Notes under the pieces: generated by a model
What the model was told of the DNA's origin: nothing
What the model saw: only the letters and a program-made list of their open reading frames with translations
The model's database searches: none
Translations under genes and position numbers: made by a program
Source: an uncultured Alphaproteobacteria bacterium
GTDB lineage: Bacteria > Pseudomonadota > Alphaproteobacteria > UBA6615
Direction of reading: 5' to 3'
NCBI GenBank assembly: GCA_943787445.1
Contig: CALSML010000003.1
Location: forward strand, 1-64,000
DNA: 64,000 bases
Shown here: in pieces, positions 1 to 8,786 of the stretch
How the letters are laid out: each line of letters starts with the position of its first letter
How positions within the stretch are numbered: the first letter of the stretch is position 1

Positions 1-413
1 CCCCCACTTTCACCAATCCATTCGTCGAAGACGGCAAGTCCGCGGTGCTCGTGGGCATCGAGACCACGGCTGACTAAGATTCCGGTTTGCTGGGCACTTC
101 CCATGCGGGGATATACGGGCTTGCACCGCATCTGCGCTATGGCGAGAAAAAACCCGATCTGACGACCAGAAAATACATCGTGTCCGGTGGAAATTTCCGC
201 TGGGTGGCGCTGACGACCGTTCCCGGCGCGCTTTTCGGGCGACGCCTGATTGATGCCAGAAAGACCTATCGTCTGGATGATGCACGGGCCCGCGACGCTA
301 TTTCGAAACATAATTTTCCGACCACGGAGTTTCGGTCTGTCGATCTCTTCGCCGACTGGCCCAATGCCTTGCTCCGGTTGCAGAAACCCTGGTCCGAGAG
401 ACCCGCGAATTGA
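1..413 (+). pseudogene. Decayed lipoprotein-family paralogue, 5' end outside window
   Basis: This is a broken relative of the next gene. The first frame reads SAVLVGIETTAD and stops at 75-77. A second frame from about 87 reads LLGTSHAGIYGL, then FRWVALTTVPG, and ends VDLFADWPNALLRL-KPWSERP. The downstream gene carries the matching landmarks SVILVGIEINSD, LLSGTPSDIYNL, SRWLAFPVHSG and VDIFAAKPNALRQL-PWSARP in the same order. Compared with that copy, about 45 residues between WVALTTVPG and the RRLIDARK segment are missing. A frameshift plus an internal deletion suggests real decay, although this region also has many apparent base-call errors. Function is unknown; by analogy with the neighbour it would be a cell-envelope lipoprotein. 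Confidence 0.5.
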
Positions 414-1169
414 TGTATATCCGAAAACCTCAGCGCCGGCACTTTGAGGCCACGAAAGCGTATTTGCTCGCCACCGCCCTGTTGCTTCTCGCGGCTTGCG
501 GTCCCTCTCTGCAGGAACAGGTCGCCCGCAGCGGACAGTCGGTCATTCTGGTCGGTATAGAAATCAATTCCGACTTCACTCCGAACCTTTTGAGTGGCAC
601 GCCGTCGGATATCTACAATCTGAGTCTGGGCCTTCGTGGCGGGCGCGGCTTAGCGGGTGGCGGGAGTCCTCGGGTGGTGATCGAAAACATCGACACCCGG
701 TCACGCTGGCTCGCCTTTCCGGTGCACTCCGGAGTTTATTAACTGGCGACGGCAAACGAAGAAGTGATCGAGGACAGATTTGCCGTCTTTACCCCGCGTA
801 AATTTACCCGTTTCGATGAAACCGGCGGAACGAATGCATTTGAAGTTGCGGCCAATGAAGTTGTCTATATCGGCACCATCCGGGCCCAACTTGGCACAAA
901 GCTCGGGACGCTTAGGAAACGCCTGTTGTGGGACGCACGCCGGTCCTATGTGAAGGACACGATTCGGGCGCGCTGGGCCCTCGCCCAGTTCGGGCTCGCA
1001 CAGTACCCGCTTCCGGACCGTCGATATCTTTGCTGCGAAACCCAATGCGCTCCGGCAACTGATCACGCCCTGGTCGGCCCGCCCGATCGATGAAGGTGGC
1101 GAACACGAACGGACCGATGAAAATCAGAGTGAAACCGAACGGGACGAAATCCTGCGCCAGCTCCGGTGA
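410..1169 (+). pseudogene. Lipoprotein of unknown function, interrupted
   Basis: The protein opens with a signal peptide and lipobox (LLLLAAC, Cys near residue 30), so an intact copy would be a lipidated envelope protein. The reading frame meets a TAA at 740-742 and then continues in the same frame (EEVIEDRFAVFTPRKF and onward), so this break is an in-frame stop rather than a simple single-base slip. A second break near 1015-1020 is a frameshift; after it the sequence reads FRTVDIFAAKPNALRQL and ends at 1167-1169 with an acidic tail. I do not recognise the family. The tandem paralogue upstream shows the same landmarks. Either both copies are decaying or the sequence has errors here. Confidence 0.5.
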
Positions 1170-1271
1170 TACCGGACGCTCTTTGGCGCAGGTGCGTGTC
1201 CAAGACGTCGATTGTTGACGCCCTTCAATTCACGTTAGGTTCTGAGATCAACCCACATGCCGGAGAGACCT

Positions 1272-1560
1272 ATGGCCGCTTACGTTATTGTCGATTCCAA
1301 AGTTCACGATCCCCGAAACCATGAAGAATTACGGGGCCAAGGTTGGCGAGACTCTGAAGAAATACGGCGGACGTCCGATCGTGGCTGGTGATGCCATCGA
1401 CGTCAAAGAAGGTAACTGGACGCCGACCCGCGTGGTCGTTCTGGAATTCGAAAGCGCCGAGGCCGCGCAGACCTGGTACAATTCGCAGGAATATCAGGAA
1501 ATTCTGCCGATCCGCCTGGCCTCAGCTGACGACAACTTCATCATCGTCGACGGCGTCTAA
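1272..1560 (+). CDS. DUF1330 family protein (frameshifted near start)
   Basis: This is a small dimeric alpha/beta-barrel-fold protein of the DUF1330 family, whose biochemical role is not established. The N-terminus MAAYVIVDSKVHD starts at an ATG (1272) preceded by GGAGAG. The continuation DPETMKNYGAKVGETLKKYGG is in another frame, so one extra C in the CCCC run near 1311 explains the break. The C-terminal hallmark VVLEFESAEAAQTWYNSQEYQEI is intact, as is the ending DDNFIIVDGV. Total length is about 95 residues, normal for the family. It converges with the luciferase-like monooxygenase gene 16 bases downstream. The break is probably a sequencing error because both halves are otherwise full and well conserved. 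Confidence 0.8.
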
Positions 1561-1576
1561 ATCACGCTCATGGCAC

Positions 1577-2623
1577 TCAGGCGAATGCCGGTGCCACTTC
1601 GGCGTTAAACCGCTCCATCGTGCGCAGGGCCTTCTCCTGTGAGAGTTCGCCGGTGCGCACGATGAAGGACATTTCGGTAAAGCCCCAGTCGCGATACCGC
1701 GCGATCCGCTCGATCACCTGATCGGGTGTGCCGATACAGGTGCGCTCGCGGAACATTTTTGCCAAATCACCATCGGGCGCAAGGAACGCGAACACGCTTT
1801 CATCGCCGGCATAGTCTTCGTTCCACTGATCGCCGGAAAACAACAGACGAAACAGATTGGCGTGTTCCTGAACGGCGCGTCGGGCTTCGTCTACGGCTTC
1901 TTCTTCCGTATCTGCGATATGCAGAAAGACCGACATCATGGCTTCGTGGGTCTCTCTCTCATGACCGGCGGTTTCCCATGCGTCGAGATACCAGCCAAAA
2001 CGTTCGCGGGCGTCTTCGGGTGAGACCGGATATTGGTTGAGCATGATGTTGTGCCCTTCCCGTCCGGCCCATTCGAAACTGTCGCGCGTGCGCGAGGCCG
2101 CCACCCAGATCGGTACCTCTTTCTGCGCAGGAAGCGGATGCAGATTGAGTTTGGGGAAACTGTAGTGCTTGCCCTTGTAGGCGAAGGCTTCGCCCGACCA
2201 GGCCCTGCGGATAATCTCGAACCCTTCTTCGCGCATGCTGCTGGCATCGTCGGAATCAAGCCCGTGACCGTCGAATTCGTGAGGCAGATAACCGCGTCCG
2301 ATCCCGAAATCCAGCCGCCCGCCCGAAAGCTGATCGACGACGGCATAGTCCTCGGCAACATGCAGCGGATTGCGCAATGGCATGAGCGAAATCGCCGGTC
2401 CCAGACGGATATTCTTCGTCTCGCGTGCCCAGGCTGAAAGCTGCACCGCCGGGTTCGGGGCGCCGCCGCCGTAATAGTGGAAATGGTGTTCGGATATCCA
2501 GACCCTGTCCCACCCGGTCTGATCGGCCGTCACAACCAGTTGCGACATCTCGTCATAGAATGCTGTCAGCGATGATGAAACGCCCTCGCGGTAACAGGGC
2601 AGCATGAACAATCCAAATTTCAT
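1577..2623 (-). CDS. LLM-class flavin-dependent oxidoreductase
   Basis: A 348-residue luciferase-like monooxygenase. Visible family features are the N-terminal MKFGLFMLPCYREG strand, WDRVWISEHHFHYYG with the conserved histidines of the active-site region, NIRLGPAISLMPLRNPLHVAEDYAVVDQLSGGRLDFGIGRG in sequence, and a C-terminal TPDQVIERIARYRDWGFTEMSF stretch. Such enzymes use reduced flavin and oxygen, or F420 in some lineages, to oxidise small organic substrates. The substrate here cannot be read from sequence. Full length and uninterrupted, unlike its neighbours. It stands alone; the downstream DUF1330 gene converges on it. Confidence 0.88.
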   Translation of the reverse strand: MKFGLFMLPCYREGVSSSLTAFYDEMSQLVVTADQTGWDRVWISEHHFHYYGGGAPNPAVQLSAWARETKNIRLGPAISLMPLRNPLHVAEDYAVVDQLSGGRLDFGIGRGYLPHEFDGHGLDSDDASSMREEGFEIIRRAWSGEAFAYKGKHYSFPKLNLHPLPAQKEVPIWVAASRTRDSFEWAGREGHNIMLNQYPVSPEDARERFGWYLDAWETAGHERETHEAMMSVFLHIADTEEEAVDEARRAVQEHANLFRLLFSGDQWNEDYAGDESVFAFLAPDGDLAKMFRERTCIGTPDQVIERIARYRDWGFTEMSFIVRTGELSQEKALRTMERFNAEVAPAFA

Positions 2624-2675
2624 GAACGCAATCCAATCAGAGGAACAGAACCAACCATAAATAAAGGCCGGATAC

Positions 2676-3474
2676 CTAACTTCCGGCTTTGACCGCCTCC
2701 CAGTACTTCACATTCAGATCGCGGACAAATGCGTCATGGACCTCGGCGAGGCAGCCACGCAATGTCTTGTCCCCGATCCGAGTCTGGCGGTAACACCGAT
2801 TATAGGAGGTCTTCGCGCGAGTCCGGCCAACAGCCGAGACCTTTTCGGCATGGGGGGGCCGCCGCGCTGTTCCACACGCCGGCTCGCAAATCGGTGCTGG
2901 CCTTGTCTCCTTTCGGCAGGACATCAATCATGCGTGCCAGCACCTGACTGGCATGCATGGTGTCCGTATCATGATCGACAATTCCGGTTGCCGTCACACG
3001 CATCGGTCCTGCACCCAGTTCAATATCTGCCTCACTCAACGGGGTGTCGGTATGGACGGATTTTTCTGGCACGAGGGTCAGCGGATTGGCGACATACACC
3101 GATAGAGATGCCAGCCCCAGCTTGGCGATCACCGGTCCGGGAACGCGGACCTTCACTGTCGTGAACCCGCGCGCCGCGGCGAACTTCAGAATTCCGGCGG
3201 CACCGAGATCGACGACGCGGCCATCATGGCGTACGCCGGTCACCTGCAGGGCGTCGGGATTGTGAGGCGAATAGGGGTATCCGGTCGTCGGCGTCGGGCG
3301 TTGTTCGTGCAGGCAAATCGATGTGAGTTCAGCGGCGCAGCCATCGCTCGTGCAGTGTAAAGGGACGGAGGAAGCCGTCTGAATGACCCCCAGCATCTGC
3401 GGATCCGCATGCGCAGCGAGGGAAATCACCACGCAAGGCACTGCGAGAAGTGTCGTTGAGAGTCTGCGTCCCAT
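2676..3474 (-). CDS. Exported protein of unknown function (frameshifted)
   Basis: The start at 3474 gives [23 protein letters not shown], a clear Sec signal peptide with an AHA-type cleavage site. The mature part has several cysteines ([10 protein letters not shown], then SICLHEQRP), suggesting disulfides in the periplasm. The frame breaks at a run of seven G near 2851; the matching continuation reads [21 protein letters not shown] and ends [21 protein letters not shown] at 2676. The joined protein is about 265 residues. I do not recognise a named family. It is divergent from trmFO, whose proposed start lies 114 bases away. The homopolymer position points to a sequence error rather than a pseudogene. 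Confidence 0.65.
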
Positions 3475-3588
3475 GCAAGATTCTTTTCCGAATGGCCTAC
3501 GCAAAACGTTGCATTGGAGAGCGTGTGCCGTCAATTCACAAGATCGCGGATGATTGCCTTCAACCGCATGGCTCGCTATGTCGTGAGG

Positions 3589-4977
3589 ATGAACAATACA
3601 TCACCTGATCCTGTACACGTTATCGGCGGCGGACTGGCTGGCAGCGAGGCTGCCTGGCAGCTGGCACGGGCCGGCGTACCGGTGATTCTTCATGAAATGC
3701 GTCCGAAGCAACAGACCGATGCGCATCAGACCGAGAGCCTGGCCGAACTGGTGTGTTCCAATTCCTTCCGGTCCGATGATTCCGAAAACAACGCGGTGGG
3801 CATTCTGCACGCTGAGATGCGGCTGCTTGGTTCGATCATCATGGCGGCTGCGGACACCCACAAGGTGCCTGCCGGTGGTGCCCTTGCTGTGGACCGCGAT
3901 GGCTTTGCCGCGCAGGTGACAGAGACACTGATGTCCCACCCGCTGGTGCAGATCGAACGTGGTGAGGTTCAGGGATTGCCGCCCGAGGAATGGGACAATG
4001 TGATCGTCGCCACAGGCCCTCTGACATCGTCATCGCTGAGTGCGGCCATCATCGAACTGTCGGGAGAGGAAAACCTCGCCTTCTTCGATGCGATCGCGCC
4101 GATCATCCATGCCGAAAGCATCGACATGGAGAAAGCCTGGTTCCAGTCCCGCTATGACAAGCCCGGTCCCGGCGGCACCGGCAAGGATTACATCAACTGC
4201 CCGATGGATGAGGCGCAGTTCGAAAGCCTTTATCGACGCGCTGATCAAAGGCGACAAAGTCGAGTTTCATGAATGGGAGAAGGACACCCCCTACTTTGAA
4301 GGCTGTCTCCCCATCGAGGTGATGGCTGAACGCGGCCGTCAGACGTTGCGATTTGGCCCCATGAAGCCAGTCGGTCTGACCAACGCCCATGATGGCTCGC
4401 GACCCCATGCCGTGGTTCAGCTGCGGCAGGATAACAAGCTGGGCACTCTGTTCAACATGGTCGGGTTTCAGACCAAGCTCCGTTATGGGCCGCAGCAGGA
4501 GGTGTTCCGTTCTATTTCTGGTCTGGAAAAACGCCGAATTCGCGCGTCTGGGCGGCATCCACCGCAACACCTTCATGAACAGTCCGCGTGTGCTCGACAA
4601 GACATTGCGGCTCAAGGCCCTGCCCCGCTTGCGGTTCGCCGGACAGGTCACCGGCGTTGAGGGTTATGTGGAAAGTGCAGCGATGGGACTTCTGGCCGGT
4701 CGATTTGCGGCGGCCGAGCGGTTTGGCGAAGACCTGGTGTTTGCCTCCGGAGACAACCGCCCATGGTGCGTTGCTCTCCCACGTTACCGGCGGCGCCGAT
4801 GATGAGACCTTCCAGCCCATGAATGTGAATTTCGGCCTGTTTCCGCCACTTGAAGATGGTGCAATGGAGGACATCAAGCGCAAAGAACGCAAGGTGATGC
4901 GCCGGCGGCTGATGTCCCGACGTGCTCTGTCGGATATCGCGGTCTGGTTCAGCGACACGCCCCTGGCAGCCGAATGA
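3589..4977 (+). CDS. trmFO: tRNA U54 methyltransferase TrmFO (three frameshifts)
   Basis: TrmFO is the folate- and FAD-dependent enzyme that makes 5-methyluridine at position 54 of tRNA in the cytoplasm. The start reads [18 protein letters not shown], the FAD-binding Rossmann motif, followed by HEMRP and [12 protein letters not shown], both typical of the family. Later landmarks are [63 protein letters not shown] and [11 protein letters not shown]. These sit in three different frames, with breaks near 4230, 4530 and 4770. All segments are present and co-linear and the total length of about 460 residues is normal, so sequence error is the likelier reading. The stop overlaps the next gene start by four bases. 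Confidence 0.85.
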
Positions 4978-5606
4978 GCAGCAAGCCAGCAAACACACCC
5001 GGGGAATTCTGGGATCAGCGCTATGCCGATGACAACTATGTCTTCGGGCAGGAGCCAAACCAGTGGATGGCCGCCAATGCGGCGCTCATCCAACCTGACA
5101 TGAAAGCTCTTGTGCCGGGCGACGGTGAAGGGCGAAACGGGGTCTGGCTCGCCCAACAGGGTTTGCAGGTTACCACCCTCGACGCCTCAGCGGTTGGCGT
5201 TGCAAAAGCCCGGAAACTGGCAGCGGCACAGAGTATCTCGCTCGACGCGCGGATCGTCGATTTACGGGACTGGGATCTGGAGCCGGATGGCTACGACCTT
5301 CTGGTCTCGGCATTTCTGCATGTGAACGTTGACGACAGATCCGATATCCATCGTAAATTCGCACAGAGCCTCAAGCCTGGCGGTCTCTTGCTGCTCGAAG
5401 GATTCGCGCCTGATCACCTCGGATATGGCCGCGGTGGCCCGTCAGTAAAAGAAATGATGTTCACGACCGACAGTTTGCGCGAAGATTTCGGCACCATGAT
5501 GAATATCGAGCATCTTGAAGAAGCACGCATTGAACTTACTGCTAGCGAACGTCATGGCGGTCCCGCCGTCGTCATTCGCCTGCGGGCGCGTCGGAAGCTA
5601 CCATGA
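4974..5606 (+). CDS. Class I SAM-dependent methyltransferase, TehB/TPMT-like
   Basis: A 210-residue methyltransferase. FWDQRYADDNYVFGQEPN at the N-terminus is typical of the TehB/thiopurine-methyltransferase-like group. The SAM-binding motif I region is ALVPGDGEGRNGVWLA, motif II is VTTLDASAVGVAKA, and LKPGGLLLLEGF follows. The substrate is unknown; relatives act on small thiols, tellurite or selenite, or chelated compounds. Its ATG overlaps the trmFO stop (ATGA) and its own TGA overlaps the next ATG in the same way, so the three genes are very likely co-transcribed and translationally coupled. The frame is intact. Confidence 0.85.
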   Translation: MSSKPANTPGEFWDQRYADDNYVFGQEPNQWMAANAALIQPDMKALVPGDGEGRNGVWLAQQGLQVTTLDASAVGVAKARKLAAAQSISLDARIVDLRDWDLEPDGYDLLVSAFLHVNVDDRSDIHRKFAQSLKPGGLLLLEGFAPDHLGYGRGGPSVKEMMFTTDSLREDFGTMMNIEHLEEARIELTASERHGGPAVVIRLRARRKLP

Positions 5607-6034
5607 ACGATCAGCCGCCCTTTGACATGCAGGGAACTGGACCATCTGGTCATCCGATGTGTCGATCTGGAAGTCATGAAGGCGTTTTATTGCGGCGTTC
5701 TGGGCTGCACGGTTGATCGGCACAATGAGGAGTTCGGTCTTTTTCAGGTCCGCGCCGGAGCCCATTTGATCGACCTCATTCCCATCGATGGCAAACTCGG
5801 CAGCAGAGGCGGCCCTGCCCCCGGCGATGACGGCCTGAACCTCGATCACTTTGCCATTCGCATTGAACCTTTCAACGAGCCCGAACTGCGAGCCTATCTC
5901 GAACACCACAATATCGAGATTGTGGAGGCCGGCCGCGCTATGGTGCTGAAGGGACGGGTCCCAGCATTTACATGCTCGATCCCGAAGGGAACACCGTTGA
6001 ACTCAAAGGGCCGCCCGACCCGGCCCTGAACTGA
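5603..6034 (+). CDS. VOC-fold (glyoxalase-like) protein, copy 1 (frameshifted)
   Basis: A vicinal-oxygen-chelate protein of about 143 residues, related to glyoxalase I and ring-cleaving dioxygenases. LDHLVIRCVDLEVMKAFYCGVLG carries the first metal-ligand histidine, and LDHFAIRIEP the second. The end, in another frame, reads YMLDPEGNTVELKGPPDPALN and supplies the usual glutamate ligand. The ATG at 5603 overlaps the methyltransferase stop, but its frame must shift near 5631 to reach LDHLVI, and again near 5945. The activity is unknown. The neighbouring gene is a close paralogue, and both end in a nearly identical ELKGPPDPA motif. Confidence 0.78.
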
Positions 6035-6056
6035 AACCCATCCGGAAGGACACACC

Positions 6057-6483
6057 ATGGGTAAGCAGCCATACGCGATGAAAGGCCTCGATCACGTGGT
6101 GATTCGGTGCACAGACCTTGCCGCCATGATGCATTTTTACTGCGATGTCCTGGGCTGCATGCTGAGGATGAGGACAAGGAACTCGGCCTCTATCAGGTCC
6201 GGTCGGCAATCACCTGATCGACCTGGCACCGATCGAAGAGCCTATGGGCCGGCAGGGCGGACCCGCACCGGGCCGTTACGGACACAACATGGATCACTTT
6301 GCGATCCAGATGGAACCCAATGACGATGACGCGATCCGGACCTATCTATCGGGGCACAACGTCGAACTGGGCAGCACCCTGATCCGCGGTGGTGCCGAAG
6401 GCGAAGGTCCGGCGATCTATATCAAGGATCCGGAAGGCAATACGGTGGAACTTAAAGGGCCGCCGGATCCGGCGTATAATTAA
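6057..6483 (+). CDS. VOC-fold (glyoxalase-like) protein, copy 2 (frameshifted)
   Basis: The second of two tandem VOC proteins. LDHVVIRCTDLAAMMHFYCDVLGC matches copy 1 almost residue for residue, and the C-terminal part MGRQGGPAPGRYGHNMDHFAIQ through DPEGNTVELKGPPDPAYN is also shared. Two frame changes between about 6155 and 6215 break the middle, where EDEDKELGLYQVR and NHLIDLAPIEEP can still be read in different frames. The metal-binding pattern His, His, Glu is complete when the frames are joined. The start at 6057 follows a 22-base gap after copy 1. The pair probably arose by tandem duplication and may act on related substrates or form a mixed dimer. Confidence 0.78.
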
Positions 6484-6529
6484 ACCAAGTCCGGGGCCGC
6501 AGAATGGCCCTGAAAATACGGAGAGATCG

Positions 6530-7131
6530 ATGAAAACGGTAAACTTCACACCTCAGGAAATGAACGCCCGCGTGGCCCGTTTTAAGGAATTGAAACCGCA
6601 GAGCAGCAGCTATGACGCGGAAGTCGGCATTCCCAAGGAAGTCTACGAAGCCATGACCGCGCGGACGCTCTATCTGCTCATGTCACCCGAAAATCAGGGC
6701 GGACCTATGGCCCAGGCACCTGCCGTGGTCACCGAAGACAAGATGAGCGTCATCATCGCCGAATGCCCGCCGGGTGACGGTCCTCTGCTCCATGCCCATC
6801 AGTTCACCCGCGAACCTTCATGTGTCTCGACGGACAGTTCAAGATTCAGTGGGGCGATGAAGGCGAGAACGAACTCGTACTCGATAAATACGACATGATC
6901 GCTGTACCACCTGGCGTGGTCCGCCGCTTTGAGAATGTCAGCGATCAGACCGCGCATCTTCTGGTCTGGATCAATGGGGATTCCGAGGAATCATTCAACG
7001 ATATTGATCATCCGCAGGTCGAGGCCGACCGCCTGGCAGCGGAATTCGGCGACGACATGCTCGACAAGCTGCGTAATATCGGTGTCACCTTCGAAGCAGG
7101 TGTCGCCGATGGGCGCGATGCCGCCGAATAG
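6530..7131 (+). CDS. Cupin-domain protein (frameshifted)
   Basis: The ATG at 6530 has GGAGAG upstream. The protein, about 200 residues, contains one cupin barrel: PLLHAHQFTRE provides the first metal-binding histidines, and the second half (FMCLDGQFKIQWGDE, then DMIAVPPGVVRRFENVSD) is the usual cupin motif 2 region. A frameshift near 6815 separates them. The C-terminal segment after LLVWINGD is acidic and is found in cupins associated with small-molecule oxidation or regulation. It is the last gene of the trmFO run and sits 46 bases after the second VOC gene. The specific role is unknown. Confidence 0.75.
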
Positions 7132-7140
7132 CATTCAACT

Positions 7141-8035
7141 TCAGTAGGCTCCACGCCAGGCCAACCAACTCAGCCGCAAAACTCGTGGCGGCTCGCTGGT
7201 GGGTATGGCGAACGGGTCAAAACCAGCCTTGCGCATCTTTGCGATGTATCGATCCGCAAGTGTGGCCAGAAGCAGGCCTTTGCGCTCGGGTCGCGTGATC
7301 TCCGCCCCCATGGCGCGGGCCTGTTTCAGTTGGTTTCGGCCACACCAACCATGCGCTGGATCGATTTGTTGAGACCAACGGACGGCTTGAGATCAAACAG
7401 CTGCCGCTGCGCGACTTCATACTCGCTCAAAAGATCGGCAGGGATATATATCCGTTGATGCTGAGCGTGAAACGCGACCGAACGGGCCAATCCAACCAGA
7501 GCCCACGCACTGCCCACCTGCTCGATGCTGCGGTCAAGCGTCGCCTCTGACGTGGCACGCCCAGTGTCTCCATCACCAGCCGGGACAGGCAGACCCGACG
7601 TGTCTGCCGCATAGGCTTCCAGCGCACGGCATGTCCGACGGTGCGCCATCGTCCATATCGACTTCCCGCGCGTCGATCAGTGCTTCGAGTTTCCTCTCGG
7701 TCCAGACCGTGCCGTTGACAGGTCTCCGAAAGCGCCGCGACGACCGGGTGTTCGCGCGCCGTTTGCCCGCGTAGATCCCCTCGATCGTTTCCCGCCACCA
7801 TTGCAGACGTATCTGGCCCAGTATCGGCTCACTGACGATTTCACGCGTGCGCGCCACCTCCAGATTGAATGCGTAAAGCGCCAAGGCGTCGGCGCGCTGC
7901 CGTGGCGGCAGAAACAGCGTCGGTCAGGTAGCGGTCGTGATCGTGACGCCGCACTTCTTCCAGACAGTAGGTTTCGCTCTCGGTCAGGGGCATTTCGGCT
8001 GTTTTGCGCATTTTCAGGTTATTGGACTGGTGCAT
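7141..8035 (-). CDS. Phytoene/squalene synthase family protein (several frameshifts)
   Basis: Segments of a trans-prenyltransferase-like protein are recoverable in order on the minus strand: SETYCLEEVRRHDHDRYLT, ALYAFNLEVARTREIVSEP-LGQIRLQWW, a LEALIDAREVDMDD segment, GSAWALVGLARSVAFHAQ and finally RVLRLSWLAWRGAY before a TGA at 7141. The DxxD-type aspartates of the family are only partly visible. At least four frame changes are needed, the densest in the window. In many alphaproteobacteria this family member lies beside the Mth938-like gene and secDF, as here. These relatives resemble the mitochondrial complex I assembly factor NDUFAF6 rather than true carotenoid enzymes, so function should not be taken as carotenoid synthesis. 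Confidence 0.7.
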
Positions 8036-8057
8036 ATGTTCGGCGCACGGGATTTGC

Positions 8058-8063
8058 TATAGT
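8058..8063 (+). promoter_or_regulatory. Candidate -10 element (TATAGT)
   Basis: TATAGT lies 30 bases upstream of the 31-residue gene at 8094, inside the decamer GCTATAGTCC, which recurs exactly at 29950-29959 before another gene. A convincing -35 hexamer at the right spacing was not found, so this is a weak call. Confidence 0.35.
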
Positions 8064-8093
8064 CCGATTCGGGTAATCTATGAGGGGGATACT

Positions 8094-8189
8094 ATGAAGA
8101 ACCCATTGGAATCACTGCAGATGACTGTTGTGCTGGGGGTCGTGTTGACCGTCATCATGGTGCTCGTCGCTCAAGGCATCGCCGTTTAG
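8094..8189 (+). CDS. 31-residue single-span membrane peptide
   Basis: A very short gene with a good ribosome binding site (GAGGGGGA, about seven bases before the ATG). The product begins MKNPLESLQM and then has one hydrophobic stretch (VVLGVVLTVIMVLVAQGIAV) that reaches the C-terminus. It ends 21 bases before the PuuD-like membrane protein, so the two are probably co-transcribed. A role as a small accessory subunit of that membrane protein is inference. No family recognised. Confidence 0.6.
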   Translation: MKNPLESLQMTVVLGVVLTVIMVLVAQGIAV

Positions 8190-8210
8190 GCGGGAAAGGG
8201 AGATAGACAA

Positions 8211-8720
8211 ATGATGATCGACGATCCTTTTCTTTTGCATTTCGTCCGCTGGCTCCACGTACTCAGTGGCGTCATGTGGATCGGCCTGCTCTGGTATCTG
8301 AACTTTGTTCAGGTTCCGACCATGCCGAAAATTCCTGATGAAATGAAACCGGCCATCGGCAAGCACATCGCGCCTGCCGTGCTGTTCTGGTTCCGCTGGA
8401 GCGCAGCTTCAACGGTTCTGTTCGGCCTTATCCTCGCATGGATGAGTGGCTATCTCGGTGACGCACTGGCTATCGGAACGTCCGGTGGTGGTGTTCAGAC
8501 CGCCCTGCTTGGCATCGCCATGTGGTTCGGACTGATCATGGCGTTCAATGTCTGGTTCGTGATCTGGCCAAACCAGAAGATCGCACTGGGTATCATTGAT
8601 GCGCCCGCGGAGAAAAAGCCGGCTTCTGCACGTCGAGCCATGCTCTTCTCGCGGACCAATACGCTGCTTTCGATCCCCATGCTCTATGGCATGGTCGCGT
8701 TCCAGAACTCACCATTCTGA
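8211..8720 (+). CDS. Urate-hydroxylase (PuuD) N-terminal-like membrane protein
   Basis: A 169-residue integral membrane protein with about four transmembrane helices. LHVLSGVMWIGLLWYLNFVQVP is characteristic of the membrane domain of PuuD-type proteins, and further histidine, tryptophan and asparagine-rich helices (WFGLIMAFNVWFVIWPNQK) are compatible with haem or metal binding in the membrane. Full PuuD carries an extra cytochrome c domain, absent here, so urate hydroxylation should not be assumed. AGGGAG precedes the ATG. It follows the 31-residue membrane peptide and is followed by a strong terminator. Confidence 0.72.
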   Translation: MMIDDPFLLHFVRWLHVLSGVMWIGLLWYLNFVQVPTMPKIPDEMKPAIGKHIAPAVLFWFRWSAASTVLFGLILAWMSGYLGDALAIGTSGGGVQTALLGIAMWFGLIMAFNVWFVIWPNQKIALGIIDAPAEKKPASARRAMLFSRTNTLLSIPMLYGMVAFQNSPF

Positions 8721-8745
8721 TCGAAATAGACATCCAAGACGTCAG

Positions 8746-8769
8746 CGGGGCCCTTCGGGGCCCCGTTTT
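8746..8769 (+). terminator. Strong intrinsic terminator with UUCG loop
   Basis: An eight-base perfect stem (CGGGGCCC at 8746-8753 with GGGCCCCG at 8758-8765) closed by a TTCG tetraloop and followed by TTTT. It lies 26 bases after the PuuD-like gene and ends its transcript. The convergent Mth938-like gene ends just beyond it. Confidence 0.9.
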
Positions 8770-8786
8770 CGTTGGCAAGCTGCCGA

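Noticed and set aside
7141..8035. Carotenoid biosynthesis gene
   Set aside because: Although it belongs to the phytoene/squalene synthase family, no other carotenoid genes are near and its neighbours match the NDUFAF6-like subgroup.
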